64,000 nucleotides of DNA from an uncultured bacterium (GTDB lineage: Bacteria > Verrucomicrobiota > Kiritimatiellia > PWTM01): NCBI GenBank assembly GCA_938010045.1, contig CALLFZ010000021.1:1-64000 (forward strand). The letters are read 5' to 3'. The notes under the pieces were generated by a model that worked only from the letters and a program-made list of their open reading frames with translations, did no database searches and had not been told where the DNA came from. This document shows, piece after piece, positions 29,010 to 38,791 of this stretch; within the stretch, counting starts at the first letter, position 1; every line of letters begins with the position of its first letter. Position numbers and translations under genes: made by a program.

Positions 29010-29248
29010 GGGCCGTGTTCATCGCGTTAATCCGGCTGTATCAGTGGACCGTGTCGCCATGGCTCGGGCCGGCCTGCCGGTTCGAGCCTTCGTGCTCGAA
29101 CTACGCGGTCGAGGCGATGTACCGTCACGGCGTGGCGCGCGGGCTCTGGTTGGCCACGCGAAGGCTGCTGCGATGTCATCCGTGGCATGAGGGCGGATGG
29201 GATCCGGTGCCGGGGGCCGAGGGGGCCGGCGGACACGAACGGACATGA
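29006..29248 (+). CDS. yidD: Membrane protein insertion efficiency factor YidD
   Basis: An 80-residue membrane-associated protein with the characteristic [33 protein letters not shown], and [16 protein letters not shown]. Three conserved cysteines are present. YidD aids YidC-dependent insertion. It overlaps rnpA and yidC by ATGA-type junctions. Confidence 0.95.
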   Translation: MRAVFIALIRLYQWTVSPWLGPACRFEPSCSNYAVEAMYRHGVARGLWLATRRLLRCHPWHEGGWDPVPGAEGAGGHERT

Positions 29249-30993
29249 CGAAAAAGGACCTCCCCATTTTTTTGTTGCTGTTGGCGCTGATCCTGCTCTT
29301 GCCGGTCATTGACCGACGGTTCATCGCGCCGTGGTTCACGAAGCGGGCGCCCGCAACGGCCACCACGCCCGAGCCGGAGTCGGAGCGGGGGCGGACCGAG
29401 GCGCGCGTGGCGGGACCGCCATCCGCCGACGCCCCACGGATGGCCGCCACCGAGGTGGAGGAGACACCCGAAGGGCCCGCGATCGAGAGGACAATTTCGA
29501 ACTCAGTGCTCGCGCTGGTCTTTCAGAACCGCGGCGCAGCGCTGGTGGAGGCGCGACTTCCGCGTTATCGGATGACGCTGGACCCGCAGAGCGGTCCCGT
29601 GCGCTTGGACTTTCGATCGGCGCCCGCCATGGTGTACGAGGGGCTTCGAGGGCTGGGCGAAACGGCCACCATGGAGGTTCGTTCCTGGACGGAACGGGGG
29701 ACCGTCGGGCTGGTTTTCGAGCGAGTCACGCCGCAGGGATTCCGGTTTCGGCGCACGGTGGAGCTGCCGTCGGATGGCTACCGCGTGCGGATTGTGGACT
29801 CCTTTACGAACGAAGGGGCGGCGGCGGTGTCGCTCGACAACGTATGGGTGCGGCTGGGGGAAATGGGCTATTTGCCCGGCGAATCGCGCACAGCGGGGCT
29901 CGAGTATCTCGGGGTGGATTCTCTTTCGCCGGGCGAGCCGGTCACGTATTGGGGTCGCCGGCTGCCCGGGTTGTTCTCGATGGCGCCGGACGGGCGGGTG
30001 CCGGCGACGATTGCGGCGCCGTTGTTGGCGGAGAACCGGCCGGCCGAATGGGTCGCGGTGAAGAACAAGTATTTCGCACAGATTCTCCAACCCGAGGAGC
30101 GGTTCGAGAAGCTGCAGGCGCGGCTGCGGCGCGAGGTGGCCCCGGATGAGGGGCGAAAGCCGAAAGTGCGGCTGGTTTCGGTGGCGGCGGCCGCGAAGTG
30201 TCCCTCGCGCACGCTCGAGCCGGGCGAGTCGTGGTCGCTGAGCTACGATTTCTTCGTCGGCCCCAAGAAGTACGACGTGCTGCGAGAGCTCGATGCGAAG
30301 CGGGTGGATGTGCTCGAGTTCGGGCGATTCGGCGGAATCGCGAAACTGTTGTTGAGGGCGTTGAACGGTTTGTACAGGCTGATCCCCAACTACGGGGTGG
30401 CGATCCTGCTGCTCACGGTGCTGATTCGAGTGCTCTTCTGGCCGCTCACACACAAGAGCACCGAGAGCATGAAGCGGATGCAGGCGCTGGCGCCGCACAT
30501 CAAGGAGCTGCAGGCCAAGTATAAGGACAATCCGCAGCGCCTGAACCGCGAGACGCTCGAACTCTACCGCCGGCACAAGGTCAATCCGCTCAGCGGGTGC
30601 CTGCCCGTTCTGGTTCAGCTTCCGGTTTTGTTCGCGCTGTTCGTTGTGCTGCGCGGCGCGATTGAATTGCGGTTCGCCTCGTTCCTCTGGATCCGCGACC
30701 TGAGCGAGCCCGAAAACCTGCTGCGGGGGATGTTGCCATTCGGTCTTTCGCTGAACCCTCTGCCGCTGGTGATGACCGCCCTTCAAGTGTGGCAGACGAA
30801 GCTGACGCCATCGGCCGGCGATCCGGCGCAACAAAAGATGTTTCTCTACATGCCGGTGCTGATGCTCTTTTTCTTCTACTCGTTCCCCTCGGGCTTGGTG
30901 TTGTACTGGACGGTGAATCAGGCACTGATGATTGGGCAGCTTGTGCGTCGGCGCGCGCAGGTGGCACCGGCTTCGGGAGGTTCCTCGTCATGA
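29245..30993 (+). CDS. yidC: Membrane protein insertase YidC
   Basis: The 582-residue Gram-negative-type insertase folds proteins into the inner membrane, with or without SecYEG. It has an N-terminal signal-anchor helix ([17 protein letters not shown]), a large periplasmic beta-domain (about 60-350; [14 protein letters not shown]...) and the conserved 60KD_IMP core. That core shows [24 protein letters not shown] with the hydrophilic-groove arginine, then [44 protein letters not shown] and [18 protein letters not shown]-like helices. The periplasmic domain confirms a Gram-negative cell plan. Junctions with yidD and khpB overlap. Confidence 0.96.
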   Translation: MTKKDLPIFLLLLALILLLPVIDRRFIAPWFTKRAPATATTPEPESERGRTEARVAGPPSADAPRMAATEVEETPEGPAIERTISNSVLALVFQNRGAALVEARLPRYRMTLDPQSGPVRLDFRSAPAMVYEGLRGLGETATMEVRSWTERGTVGLVFERVTPQGFRFRRTVELPSDGYRVRIVDSFTNEGAAAVSLDNVWVRLGEMGYLPGESRTAGLEYLGVDSLSPGEPVTYWGRRLPGLFSMAPDGRVPATIAAPLLAENRPAEWVAVKNKYFAQILQPEERFEKLQARLRREVAPDEGRKPKVRLVSVAAAAKCPSRTLEPGESWSLSYDFFVGPKKYDVLRELDAKRVDVLEFGRFGGIAKLLLRALNGLYRLIPNYGVAILLLTVLIRVLFWPLTHKSTESMKRMQALAPHIKELQAKYKDNPQRLNRETLELYRRHKVNPLSGCLPVLVQLPVLFALFVVLRGAIELRFASFLWIRDLSEPENLLRGMLPFGLSLNPLPLVMTALQVWQTKLTPSAGDPAQQKMFLYMPVLMLFFFYSFPSGLVLYWTVNQALMIGQLVRRRAQVAPASGGSSS

Positions 30994-31520
30994 GTGCGGA
31001 CGGAACGGCCAGGGAGGTTGAGCAGATCCGCGAACTGTTGGCGGGGCTGTTGACGGCGATGGGCTTTGCGGCGAGCGTCGACGCGCGGCCGCAGGGCGAG
31101 TGCGGTGTGCACTTGACGGTGCGTTCGGAGGAGGTCGGAGCGCTCGTCGGTCCTGATGGGCAGACCCTCGATGCGCTGCAGTATCTCATGAATCGTATGG
31201 TGCGCCGGCGGGTGGGGGATCCGTGGTTCTGCATTGTGGACGCGGGCGGTTTTCGCGAACAGCGGCAGCACGCGATGGCTTGCGAGGCGCGGGACATCGC
31301 GGAACGCGTGCGAAGCACCGGCCGTCCGTTCACGTTCCCGCCGCTGAGTCCGGCCGACCGGCGCACGATCCACCGTGCGCTCGTGGACGATCCGGAGATT
31401 GAGACGGTGTCGCTCGAGCCCGCGGTGAACGGGATGAAGCGGCTGATGGTGCGCCGTCGCGCCGCGCCGAGCCCCCAGGGAGCGGGCGGCGGCTCGTCCG
31501 AACCGGCGCCGGCCGGTTGA
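30990..31520 (+). CDS. khpB: Jag/KhpB-type KH-R3H RNA-binding protein
   Basis: A 176-residue protein with a KH domain (VGALVGPDGQTLDALQYLMNRMVRRR) and an R3H domain (FPPLSPADRRTIHRALVDDPEIETVSLE ending in KRLMVRRR). It is called Jag or SpoIIIJ-associated protein and binds RNA, with links to cell-wall growth control in Firmicutes. The usual N-terminal Jag domain is short or missing. ATG at 30990 overlaps the yidC stop. The tail is Gly/Ser/Pro-rich. Confidence 0.9.
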   Translation: MSADGTAREVEQIRELLAGLLTAMGFAASVDARPQGECGVHLTVRSEEVGALVGPDGQTLDALQYLMNRMVRRRVGDPWFCIVDAGGFREQRQHAMACEARDIAERVRSTGRPFTFPPLSPADRRTIHRALVDDPEIETVSLEPAVNGMKRLMVRRRAAPSPQGAGGGSSEPAPAG

Positions 31521-31575
31521 GGCCTTCGCGCTCGAGTCCTCGAACGCGATCAGCACTCTGGCAGGAGTCTCCCGC

Positions 31576-34245
31576 ATGAGTCGAGTGTCCCGTTGGAAGT
31601 CGGTCGGCGCGCCCGCGGAGAGCAGGGCGGTGTGCGTGGATCTGGGCGCGTTTGAAGAGATCACCGGTACGCCGATCTCCGCCGTGCCGCGATGTGTGAG
31701 GCCTCTGATTGAAGGGGTTCTGCGGCGGTGGAGCGAGGTGGAGCGCGCACCGGATGTGCTAGCGGTACTGGCGGGGCGTTCCTCGGGGGACGTCGAGGTG
31801 GAGGTGCCGTTCTGGCCCTCGCGGGTGCTGTTGCAGGACTTCACCGGAGTGCCGTGCGTTGCCGATCTTGCCGCGCTGCGTTCCGAGGTCGTGCGGCGAG
31901 GCGGGACGGCGCGTCGTGTGGAGCCCGTGATCCCGGTGGATCTGGTGATCGATCACTCGGTTCAGATCGACGTGGCCGGATCACCCGAGGCGCTGGCCGA
32001 AAACGTGCGCATCGAGTTTGACCGCAATCGCGAGCGATACGAATTTCTGCGCTGGGGTCAGTCCGCCTTCGGGCGTCTGCGCGTGTTTCCGCCGGGTCTC
32101 GGGATTTGCCATCAAGTCAACATGGAACATCTCGCCGAGGTGATCCGGCTGGAGCCGCGGCCGGACGGCCGGCGGGAGCTGGTGCCGGACACGGTCGTCG
32201 GAACTGACTCGCACACGACAATGATCAACAGTCTCGGCGTGTTGGGGTGGGGGGTCGGCGGAATCGAGGCCGAAGCCGCAATGCTCGGCCAGCCCATTCC
32301 GTTGGCGCCGCCGCGGGTGGTGGGGGTGCGGCTGATCGGGCGGCTGGCGCCCGGCGCGACGGCGACCGACGCGGCGCTGATGCTGACGCAGCGGCTGCGC
32401 GCGCACGGCGTGGTGGATCGCATGGTGGAGTTTTTCGGTCCGGGCCTCGATTCGCTATCGGTGGAAGACCGCGCGCCGCTGGCGAACATGGCGCCGGAGT
32501 ATGGTGCGACGACCGGCTGGTTTCCGGTGGATGCCGCGACGCTGGCGTATCTGCGGCGGACTGGCCGTACGGAGGACCTCGTCGCGCGTGTGGAGGCAGG
32601 AGCGCGCGCGCTTGGTCTGTGGCGCGAAGCGGGCGCAGAAGAGACTGCGCGGTACGAATCGGTGGTGGAGTTCGATCTCGGTGCGGTCGAACCGAGCCTG
32701 GCGGGACCGCGTCGGCCGCACGAGCGGCTGACGCTGGACGAGGTCGGGCGCAGTTTCGAGGCGATGGTGGCCTCGGCCCAGCCGGCGGGCGTGTCCGCCG
32801 CGGGGCGCGCCTCGGGGCTCGACCACGGCGCGATCGTAATCGCCTCGATCACCTCCTGTACGAACACCTCGAATCCGGCGTTGCTGGTGGCGGCGGGCCT
32901 CGTGGCGCGGCGGGCGGTCGAGCGTGGCCTGCGCGTGCCGCCGTGGGTGAAGACCTCCTTTGCGCCGGGGTCGCGAGCCGCGGCGGCGTTTCTCCGCCGG
33001 GCGGGCCTGCTCGGGTATCTCGAACGGCTCGGGTTTCACATCGCGGCGTACGGGTGCGCGACGTGCATCGGGAACAGCGGGCCGCTGCGGTCGGAGATCG
33101 AAGAAGAGATCCGTCGGCGCCAGCTCGTGGTCGCGGCGGTCCTGAGCGGTAACCGAAATTTCGAGGGGCGGATTCACCCGCTGACGCGCGCGAACTATCT
33201 CGCCTCGCCGCCCATGGTGGTGATCGCGGCACTGCGCGGGACAGTGCGCGGCGACTGGCGGCGTGACCCGGTGGGGTTCGACGCGACGGGCCGGCCGGTG
33301 GCGTGGGCGGACCTGTGGCCGTCGGCGGAGGAGATCGCCGAGATCGTCGGCGCCTGCGTTCGGCCGGAGGACTTTGTCGAGGCGTATCAATCGTCCGCTG
33401 CGATGCCATCGGAATGGACCATCGGTGCAACTGCAACCGCGGACGTGTATGAATGGCGCCCGCGCTCGACCTATCTGCGCGAGCCGCCCTTCGTGGTGGG
33501 GGTTCCGGCGGTCCCGCCGCCGGTACGCGACATTGAACGCGCGGCGATTCTCGTGGTGCTGGGCGATTTCGTGACCACCGACCACATTTCGCCAGCCGGC
33601 AGCATTTCGGCCGACAGTCCCGCCGGCCGCTACCTGATCGAGCACGGCGTCGCCCCGCGGGATTTCAACAGTTATGGTTCGCGCCGCGGCAACCACGAGG
33701 TGATGATGCGCGGGACGTTCGCGAACGTGCGGCTGCGCAACCGGATGGTGGACCGCGAGGGCGGATGGACGGTGCACGTGCCCAGCGGCGAGGTGGTTCC
33801 TGTGTTCGAGGCGGCGGAGCGGTACCGCGCGGAGGGGGTGCCGTTGGTCGTGATCGCCGGGCAGATGTACGGCGCCGGGTCGTCGCGCGACTGGGCCGCG
33901 AAGGGACCGGCGCTGCTCGGCGTGCGCGCGGTGCTCGCGCAGAGTTTCGAGCGGATTCATCGCAGCAATCTCGTGGAAATGGGCGTTTTGCCCCTCAGTT
34001 TCCCGGACGGCATGAACGCGGAGACGCTCGCGCTCACCGGCCGCGAACGGGTGACGATCCGCGGCGTCGGAGATCTTCGCCCCAACGGACCGGTGCGCGT
34101 GGTGGTGGAGCGGCCGGAGGCAGGGCGCGCGGAGTTCGATGCGGTGGCCCGGCTGAACAGCCGTCAAGAAATCGAGTACCTGCGGCACGGCGGCATTCTG
34201 CCCTACGTGCTCCGAACGCAGCTGCTGGTCGCATCGCCGGCGTGA
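31576..34245 (+). CDS. acnA: Aconitate hydratase
   Basis: A TCA-cycle enzyme interconverting citrate and isocitrate, 889 residues, AcnA/IRP type. Features are PSRVLLQDFTGVPCVADLAALR, DLVIDHSVQIDVAGS, FGRLRVFPPGLGICHQVNMEHL, and the [4Fe-4S] cysteines in ITSCTNTSNPALL (about 425) and YGCATCIGNSGPLR (about 492). The C-terminal swivel domain shows GDFVTTDHISPAGSI and GAGSSRDWAAKGPALLGVRAVLAQSFERIHRSNLVEMGVLPL. The start at 31576 follows GCAGGAG and lies 55 nt after khpB. Confidence 0.97.
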   Translation: MSRVSRWKSVGAPAESRAVCVDLGAFEEITGTPISAVPRCVRPLIEGVLRRWSEVERAPDVLAVLAGRSSGDVEVEVPFWPSRVLLQDFTGVPCVADLAALRSEVVRRGGTARRVEPVIPVDLVIDHSVQIDVAGSPEALAENVRIEFDRNRERYEFLRWGQSAFGRLRVFPPGLGICHQVNMEHLAEVIRLEPRPDGRRELVPDTVVGTDSHTTMINSLGVLGWGVGGIEAEAAMLGQPIPLAPPRVVGVRLIGRLAPGATATDAALMLTQRLRAHGVVDRMVEFFGPGLDSLSVEDRAPLANMAPEYGATTGWFPVDAATLAYLRRTGRTEDLVARVEAGARALGLWREAGAEETARYESVVEFDLGAVEPSLAGPRRPHERLTLDEVGRSFEAMVASAQPAGVSAAGRASGLDHGAIVIASITSCTNTSNPALLVAAGLVARRAVERGLRVPPWVKTSFAPGSRAAAAFLRRAGLLGYLERLGFHIAAYGCATCIGNSGPLRSEIEEEIRRRQLVVAAVLSGNRNFEGRIHPLTRANYLASPPMVVIAALRGTVRGDWRRDPVGFDATGRPVAWADLWPSAEEIAEIVGACVRPEDFVEAYQSSAAMPSEWTIGATATADVYEWRPRSTYLREPPFVVGVPAVPPPVRDIERAAILVVLGDFVTTDHISPAGSISADSPAGRYLIEHGVAPRDFNSYGSRRGNHEVMMRGTFANVRLRNRMVDREGGWTVHVPSGEVVPVFEAAERYRAEGVPLVVIAGQMYGAGSSRDWAAKGPALLGVRAVLAQSFERIHRSNLVEMGVLPLSFPDGMNAETLALTGRERVTIRGVGDLRPNGPVRVVVERPEAGRAEFDAVARLNSRQEIEYLRHGGILPYVLRTQLLVASPA

Positions 34246-34401
34246 GGGCGAGGGGACCGGCGCGGCGGCGCCGCGCGATCTGGACGTCCTCACGCGACCC
34301 GCGATGAGCGATCGGCCCACCTTCGCTTCGGCGAGCGGGGCGCCGTGTTGTGGTGAGCGGTCGCGCCCGCCCCCGGGGATCGAACTGCGGCGGGGGTTGC
34401 G

Positions 34402-35658
34402 TTAGCCGTCAGGCACAATCGCGCGGGACTGGGCGTCATAGCGGGTGCGTCGGCCGATCTCGTAGGATTCCACCGCCATGATACTGGCGACCGCGTGTTG
34501 GTAGCCGGCGTCGATCGGCGCGTTCGGTGTGCCGCCGGTGCGCAGGCATTGCAGCCAGTCGAGGAAGTGGTCAGGGCGCTCCACCGGCTCGACTTTGTTT
34601 TCCCCCCGGATTGAGCCATCCCGTCGAATGCCTCCCTCGGCGGTGTAGATCGGCGCATCGCCCCGATCGAGCTTCAACACGCCGCGGTCGGTCAGAATAC
34701 GGGTCGTATTCCCAAAGCCATTTCCGAAGTTGGTGGTGTAGCTCACCATGACGCCTTCGGGGTAGTGCCAAAGTGCGTGGACCTGATCGGGCACGTCGAA
34801 CTGCGGCACGTCGGTCCACGTGTAGAGGCCGCCGAGGCACACACAGGTTTCGGGCAGGCCAAGGTCGAGGATATAGTGGATCGTATCGAGGAAATGAACA
34901 CCCCACTGCGGCACCGGTCCCTGGCTGAACTTGTAGATGCCGTACCAGGCCGAGTAGACCACCGCATCGAAGTCCACCCCTGTCACACCCATGAGAAACT
35001 GTTCCCAGTCCACGTCCTCGCGGCGCACCTCTTTTTTTAGGTAATTGAACCAATAGGGGCGCTCGCCGTTGCGGATCTGTTCGGCGCGTGAGGGCTGGCC
35101 GAGCTTGCCGCTGCGCATGAGCGCGCGGGCGCCGGTCGCGCCGGGCATGCTGCGCAGTTGTGTGCCGCACTGCACAATGATTCCGGCTTCGCGAACCGCA
35201 TCCACGGCGCGCAGCAGCTCGGGCATTCGGTTCGCGATCGGTTTTTCGACGTAGGCGTGCTTTCGCGCGCGCGCGGCGGCCTCCAGTTGCGTGGCGTGAG
35301 CGTGGTCGGGCGAGGCGATCATCACGGCGTCGATGTCGTCGGCGTTGATCAGTTCCTGCCAGTGGCGGTGGACCCGCGCCGCGGCGCCGAACCACTCCTT
35401 TGCCTGTGCGGCGGCCGTTTCGGCCGCGACGCGCCACGGATCACTCACCGCCACCACCGCGGCATTTGCGGCGTGCGCATGATCGCGGATGGCCTTCATG
35501 TGAGCGCCGACACCGCGGCCGCCGCATCCGAGCAGCCCGATGCGAATGCGATCGTTCGCGCCCACCGCGCGAGCGCGCTCCGCCGCCGTCAGGCGCGTTG
35601 AAAGACCCGCCGCCACCGCTGTGACGCCGGTGCGCAAAAACGTCCGTCGCGTGTTCAT
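34402..35658 (-). CDS. Tat-exported Gfo/Idh/MocA family oxidoreductase
   Basis: A 418-residue NAD(P)-dependent oxidoreductase with a twin-arginine signal (MNTRRTFLRTGVTAVAAGLS). The Rossmann motif IRIGLLGCGGRGVGAH follows, then AVMIASPDHAHATQLEAAARARKHAYVEKPIANR containing the family EKP motif. The C-terminal half is the usual open beta-sheet domain. Many such proteins in PVC bacteria act on periplasmic sugars or inositols, some as glycosidases. Nothing here identifies the substrate. It lies 25 nt after a second, unexported family member and is probably transcribed with it from the promoter at 36771-36799. Confidence 0.9.
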   Translation of the reverse strand: MNTRRTFLRTGVTAVAAGLSTRLTAAERARAVGANDRIRIGLLGCGGRGVGAHMKAIRDHAHAANAAVVAVSDPWRVAAETAAAQAKEWFGAAARVHRHWQELINADDIDAVMIASPDHAHATQLEAAARARKHAYVEKPIANRMPELLRAVDAVREAGIIVQCGTQLRSMPGATGARALMRSGKLGQPSRAEQIRNGERPYWFNYLKKEVRREDVDWEQFLMGVTGVDFDAVVYSAWYGIYKFSQGPVPQWGVHFLDTIHYILDLGLPETCVCLGGLYTWTDVPQFDVPDQVHALWHYPEGVMVSYTTNFGNGFGNTTRILTDRGVLKLDRGDAPIYTAEGGIRRDGSIRGENKVEPVERPDHFLDWLQCLRTGGTPNAPIDAGYQHAVASIMAVESYEIGRRTRYDAQSRAIVPDG

Positions 35659-35683
35659 TCGGCGAGCCTCCTTCGGAGTGTGC

Positions 35684-36736
35684 TCAATTCATTCGCAGCG
35701 CCGGCGTCGCTTCGCCACCGCGGCGGACCGAGACCTCCTCGGCCTCGCAAATGGCCACCGCATGCGCAGCCTCTCGCGCGGTAACGATGGAGGGACGGAC
35801 ACCCGCGCGCACGCACTCCGTCGCATACTCTAGCTCCGCTCGGTAGCCATCCGGCCCGGAGACCGCGATCGTCTGCGGTGGGCGCCCCGGCTCCAACAGG
35901 CGCAGCGCTTCCGCGCCGCGACGGCAGTCGTACTCCGCCGTGGCGCGCTCCCAGACAACTTGCCAAGACATCACAAAGCCGCAGCCGGGCGTCATCACCC
36001 AGCCGCCCTCGGCCGAGACGGCCGCGCCACTGCGCACGCGAAACACCGCGGCGACGTGATCTACCGCTCCGCTACGAACCACACGCCCGACCGCCGAGAC
36101 GGCCACCGGCGGACCGAAGCAGTGCTGGATGAAGTCCACGTCGTGGATGTGCAGATCGAGCAGCGCGCCGCCCGATCGGGCGCCGTCCATGAAGTCAGGA
36201 CTCCAAGCCGGTGGTTCGGCGAGGCGGGTGAATCGGGCGGCAATGACGTCGCCGAAGCGGCGGTCGGCGATCGCGGCCTTCAACCAGCGGTACTCCGGCC
36301 AGAACCGGATGACCATCGCGGGCAACAGAATGCCGCGTGACTGTTCCGCTGCCGCGGCCATGTCGTAGGCGTCGGCCGCCGTTCGCGCGAGCGGCTTCTC
36401 GCACACGACGTGTTTGCCGGCCTTCAGCGCGGCCAGCACCAGAGGTTTGTGGGCCACCGTGGGCACGCAGATGTCCACGATTTCTGTGGCCGGGTCGGCC
36501 AGAAGGTCGTCGAAGTTCGGCGTGAGACGAACGCGGACCGGATCCACTTTGAGCGGCGGACCGCCGCCAATGTTGCCCCCAATCGCAGAGAAATCGCCAT
36601 CGGTGGGCAGGCGTTTGGCGTCGCACAGCATCGTCACACGCACGCCGGGCATCGCGAGCCAGTTGCGCAAGTGCGTGACGCCCATGAACCCCAATCCGAC
36701 AATCCCAACGCCGATCGTCCGTGGAGAGTCCGCCAT
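35684..36736 (-). CDS. Gfo/Idh/MocA family oxidoreductase (cytoplasmic)
   Basis: A 350-residue member without export signal. The NAD-binding motif GVGIVGLGFMGVTHLRNW is followed by EIVDICVPTVAHKPLVLAALKAGKHVVCEKPLARTAADA with the EKPLAR motif. The catalytic-domain histidine region is GGALLDLHIHDVDFIQHCFG. The ATG at 36736 has AAGGA 8 nt upstream and lies just downstream of a good promoter. Likely role: dehydrogenation or epimerisation of a sugar or cyclitol, substrate unknown. Confidence 0.9.
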   Translation of the reverse strand: MADSPRTIGVGIVGLGFMGVTHLRNWLAMPGVRVTMLCDAKRLPTDGDFSAIGGNIGGGPPLKVDPVRVRLTPNFDDLLADPATEIVDICVPTVAHKPLVLAALKAGKHVVCEKPLARTAADAYDMAAAAEQSRGILLPAMVIRFWPEYRWLKAAIADRRFGDVIAARFTRLAEPPAWSPDFMDGARSGGALLDLHIHDVDFIQHCFGPPVAVSAVGRVVRSGAVDHVAAVFRVRSGAAVSAEGGWVMTPGCGFVMSWQVVWERATAEYDCRRGAEALRLLEPGRPPQTIAVSGPDGYRAELEYATECVRAGVRPSIVTAREAAHAVAICEAEEVSVRRGGEATPALRMN

Positions 36737-36770
36737 GAGCCAGTCCTTTCCGATTCTCACGCTGCAATCC

Positions 36771-36799
36771 AGTATCAAGCGGAATGTAGATCCCGTCAA
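36771..36799 (-). promoter_or_regulatory. Promoter of the Gfo/Idh/MocA pair
   Basis: On the minus strand: TTGACG (36799-36794), 17-bp spacer, GATACT (36776-36771). Matches are 5/6 and 4/6. The leader to the ATG at 36736 would be about 27 nt. Confidence 0.65.
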
Positions 36800-37031
36800 C
36801 GTTTGTCGAATACGGAGCCGGTCGGCAATGCAACCGCAGAAGGCAGAGCGCTCGGCGCTCGGCTGACGCGGGAGCGGTGCGCCAGAGGGACCGGCCTATG
36901 TCGGATTATGGCGGCGGGGGCGTGGGCGGTGGGCACGATGTCACGGCTGACCAGTCCGCGTGAAGTTGATTGCGCTGCAGACTGTTTTGAGGGGTGAGAG
37001 GAGGCGTTAGGATGCGGCTCAGAGTGCGCTG

Positions 37032-37458
37032 GTGCCTCTCCCCACCCCAATCGAAGACCGCGACAGGCACGAAGACCCCCAAACAGGTACTAAAGAGGCC
37101 CCGCCCGACAGTCTCCACTCCACGGTTGTAGGCCACCTTGTTTCGTATGACGAAAAAAGGCGGCGCGGATGGGAGGCAGCAAGGATTGAGGGTTCGTCCT
37201 TCTGGGTTTGCTGGCCTGGCGGCTCCAAATGGGGACAGGCACGTGGCGACGCTTTCGGTTTCCTAGGCCCGCTGCGTTCGGAGAGGTGCCTGTCCCCATA
37301 CCGGTCCCCATAACGACTCCATGGGGTTGACGTGAGGCGACCGGCCTACAGTGCCCGTGCCCGATCGTGACGATGTGCCCCAAACGAGGTGCCTGTCCCC
37401 TGTGCCTCCTGTGCCTCGACGTGCCTGTCCCCAAGGGCCGTCCCAGGTGCCTATCCCT
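37032..37458. repeat. Dispersed-repeat island 1 (GTGCCTGTCCCC family)
   Basis: The 12-mer GTGCCTGTCCCC or its reverse complement occurs at 37231-37242 (as GGGGACAGGCAC), 37286-37297, 37389-37400 and 37421-37432. Degenerate copies lie at 37032-37043, 37062-37070 (part) and 37447-37458. Copies point in both directions and are often flanked by GTGGC or AGAG. The same family forms a second island at 52870-53315. The bipolar, spaced copies look like REP/RAYT-type dispersed elements, but no transposase gene is present in the window. Confidence 0.8.
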
Positions 37459-38148
37459 TGGGATCTCGCCGGGTTTACGGGCCTGTGGGCCCGAATCAGC
37501 CCGGCCTGCACTGACTGTGAACGGAGATGGGAGCTGCCCCGCTGGCTTTCCCTACCGTCGCGTTAGCCTTCGAATCACGGTCTCGGGATCTGCATCATCC
37601 CCACTCGATCGCCGTTGTGCGAGTTCCAGACTCTGCCTAACCGGCTGAGAGCTCGTGTGAGCTGCGATATTCGCGTCTGTCCCTGCCATCATTTGGACTG
37701 TGGCCCTCTCTCTCCGCCAGTAACTTGGCAGTCCGATGTGCACGCGCCTCACCCAGCCCACGCGCTCATGGAGCGCCGCCCCACCACCGACGTTCCCGCC
37801 ATCCACGCCGCAGGCCACGTTCAGCCGCGCCGCAACACGCCGAAGAGCGTGTCGAGCAGCCGGGTCTGGATGAAGCGTCGGGGGGGGTGAGGAGGTCGGC
37901 AGAGTCGTCGAGGCGATCTCCACCGAAGAGCGAGGGGGTGAAGTCGAACTTCATGCGGGCCTTATCCACCGCGTCTCCTACCCGCGTCCGGAGTTGGATA
38001 GTCGAAACATTCATGTTGTTTGGGCAGCGGCGAGAACCACCGGCGAATGGCGCGGTATCGTTGGGGTAAACGATCTTCGCCTTCCGCCCGCGGCACCTCG
38101 TTGGGCTGCCGAGTCCGCGCCGTGCAAGCGGCGCCTTCTGCGTGCGGT
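37459..38148. other. Gene-poor region with a segment shared with repeat island 2
   Basis: About 690 bases without a supportable gene. Short frames exist on both strands but are broken and match nothing I recognise. Positions 38001-38076 resemble 53370-53449 beyond the repeat, sharing GGCGAATGGCGCGG and a following TCGTTGGG. In one plus frame both copies translate to a GEWRG-V/I-VG core. This suggests both islands carry decayed remnants of the same element or gene. Confidence 0.55.
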
Positions 38149-38178
38149 TTGATTTTCGGCACGCTGACGTCATCATAT
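38149..38178 (+). promoter_or_regulatory. Possible promoter of tRNA-His
   Basis: TTGATT (38149-38154), 18-bp spacer, TCATAT (38173-38178), ending 14 bp before the tRNA. The -35 is reasonable (4/6) and the -10 weak (3/6). The position is right for a tRNA promoter. Confidence 0.35.
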
Positions 38179-38192
38179 CGAAGCTCGACGGC

Positions 38193-38269
38193 GGTGGATG
38201 TAGCTCAGCTGGCAGAGCGCCAGGTTGTGGCCCTGGGTGTCGCGGGTTCGAATCCCGTCATCCACCCCA
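38193..38269 (+). tRNA. tRNA-His (anticodon GTG)
   Basis: A full cloverleaf can be folded. The acceptor stem is GTGGATG (38194-38200) with CATCCAC (38259-38265), and the D stem begins GCTC. The anticodon arm CCAGG-TTGTGGC-CCTGG gives anticodon GTG. The T arm is GCGGG-TTCGAAT-CCCGT. The histidine identity elements are encoded: the extra G at -1 (38193) and C73 (38266), followed by genomic CCA (38267-38269). The HIT gene starts 43 nt downstream. Confidence 0.97.
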
Positions 38270-38312
38270 CGCCATCCGGGCGCGTTGCCGTCGGGCGGGG
38301 CTTGGAAGCGAC

Positions 38313-38747
38313 ATGAGCGGATCGGAGAGCAGTCGGTCCTGTGTGTTCTGTCGGATCATTGCGGGAGAATTGCCGTCGAATCGTCTCTTTGAGGACGACT
38401 CGGTCATTGCATTTTTAGACATTGCGCCCATTGTGAAGGGCCATGCGCTGGTGGTGCCGCGCACACATGTCGAACTGTTCACGGAGGTACCCGCCGATGT
38501 GCTGCGACCGCTGATGGAGGGGGCTCAGCGCGTGGCGCGGGCGATGGTGCGTGGCCTGGCGGCGGATGGGGTGAACGTGTTTGTGGCGAACGGCGCGTCG
38601 GCGGGGCAGGTGGTGCCGCACGTTCATGTGCACGTGATTCCGCGGTTTCGCGACGACGGCCACCGCTGGAATTGGGCGGCCGGCCGGTATGGAGACGCCG
38701 CCGAGGCGAAGGCGCTGTGTGAGCGGATTGCGGCGGCGCTGCAATGA
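38313..38747 (+). CDS. HIT family protein
   Basis: A 144-residue histidine-triad nucleotide-binding protein, a small cytoplasmic nucleotide hydrolase or transferase. Features are CVFCRIIAGELPSNRLFEDDSVIAFLDIAPIVKGHALVVPR, HVELFTEVP, and the active site VPHVHVHVIPRF (HxHxH triad), with N-terminal CxxC cysteines. The true substrate (for example AMP-lysine or dinucleoside polyphosphates) cannot be told from sequence. The start is set at MSGSESS, 43 nt after the tRNA. Confidence 0.93.
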   Translation: MSGSESSRSCVFCRIIAGELPSNRLFEDDSVIAFLDIAPIVKGHALVVPRTHVELFTEVPADVLRPLMEGAQRVARAMVRGLAADGVNVFVANGASAGQVVPHVHVHVIPRFRDDGHRWNWAAGRYGDAAEAKALCERIAAALQ

Positions 38748-38791
38748 CGGCGTGGGCGGCGTGGGCGGGACGTGCGGGTTGAGGCGACACG

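Noticed and set aside
37032-37458. CRISPR array
   Set aside because: Repeats are only 12 bp, occur in both orientations at irregular spacing, and there are no cas genes.
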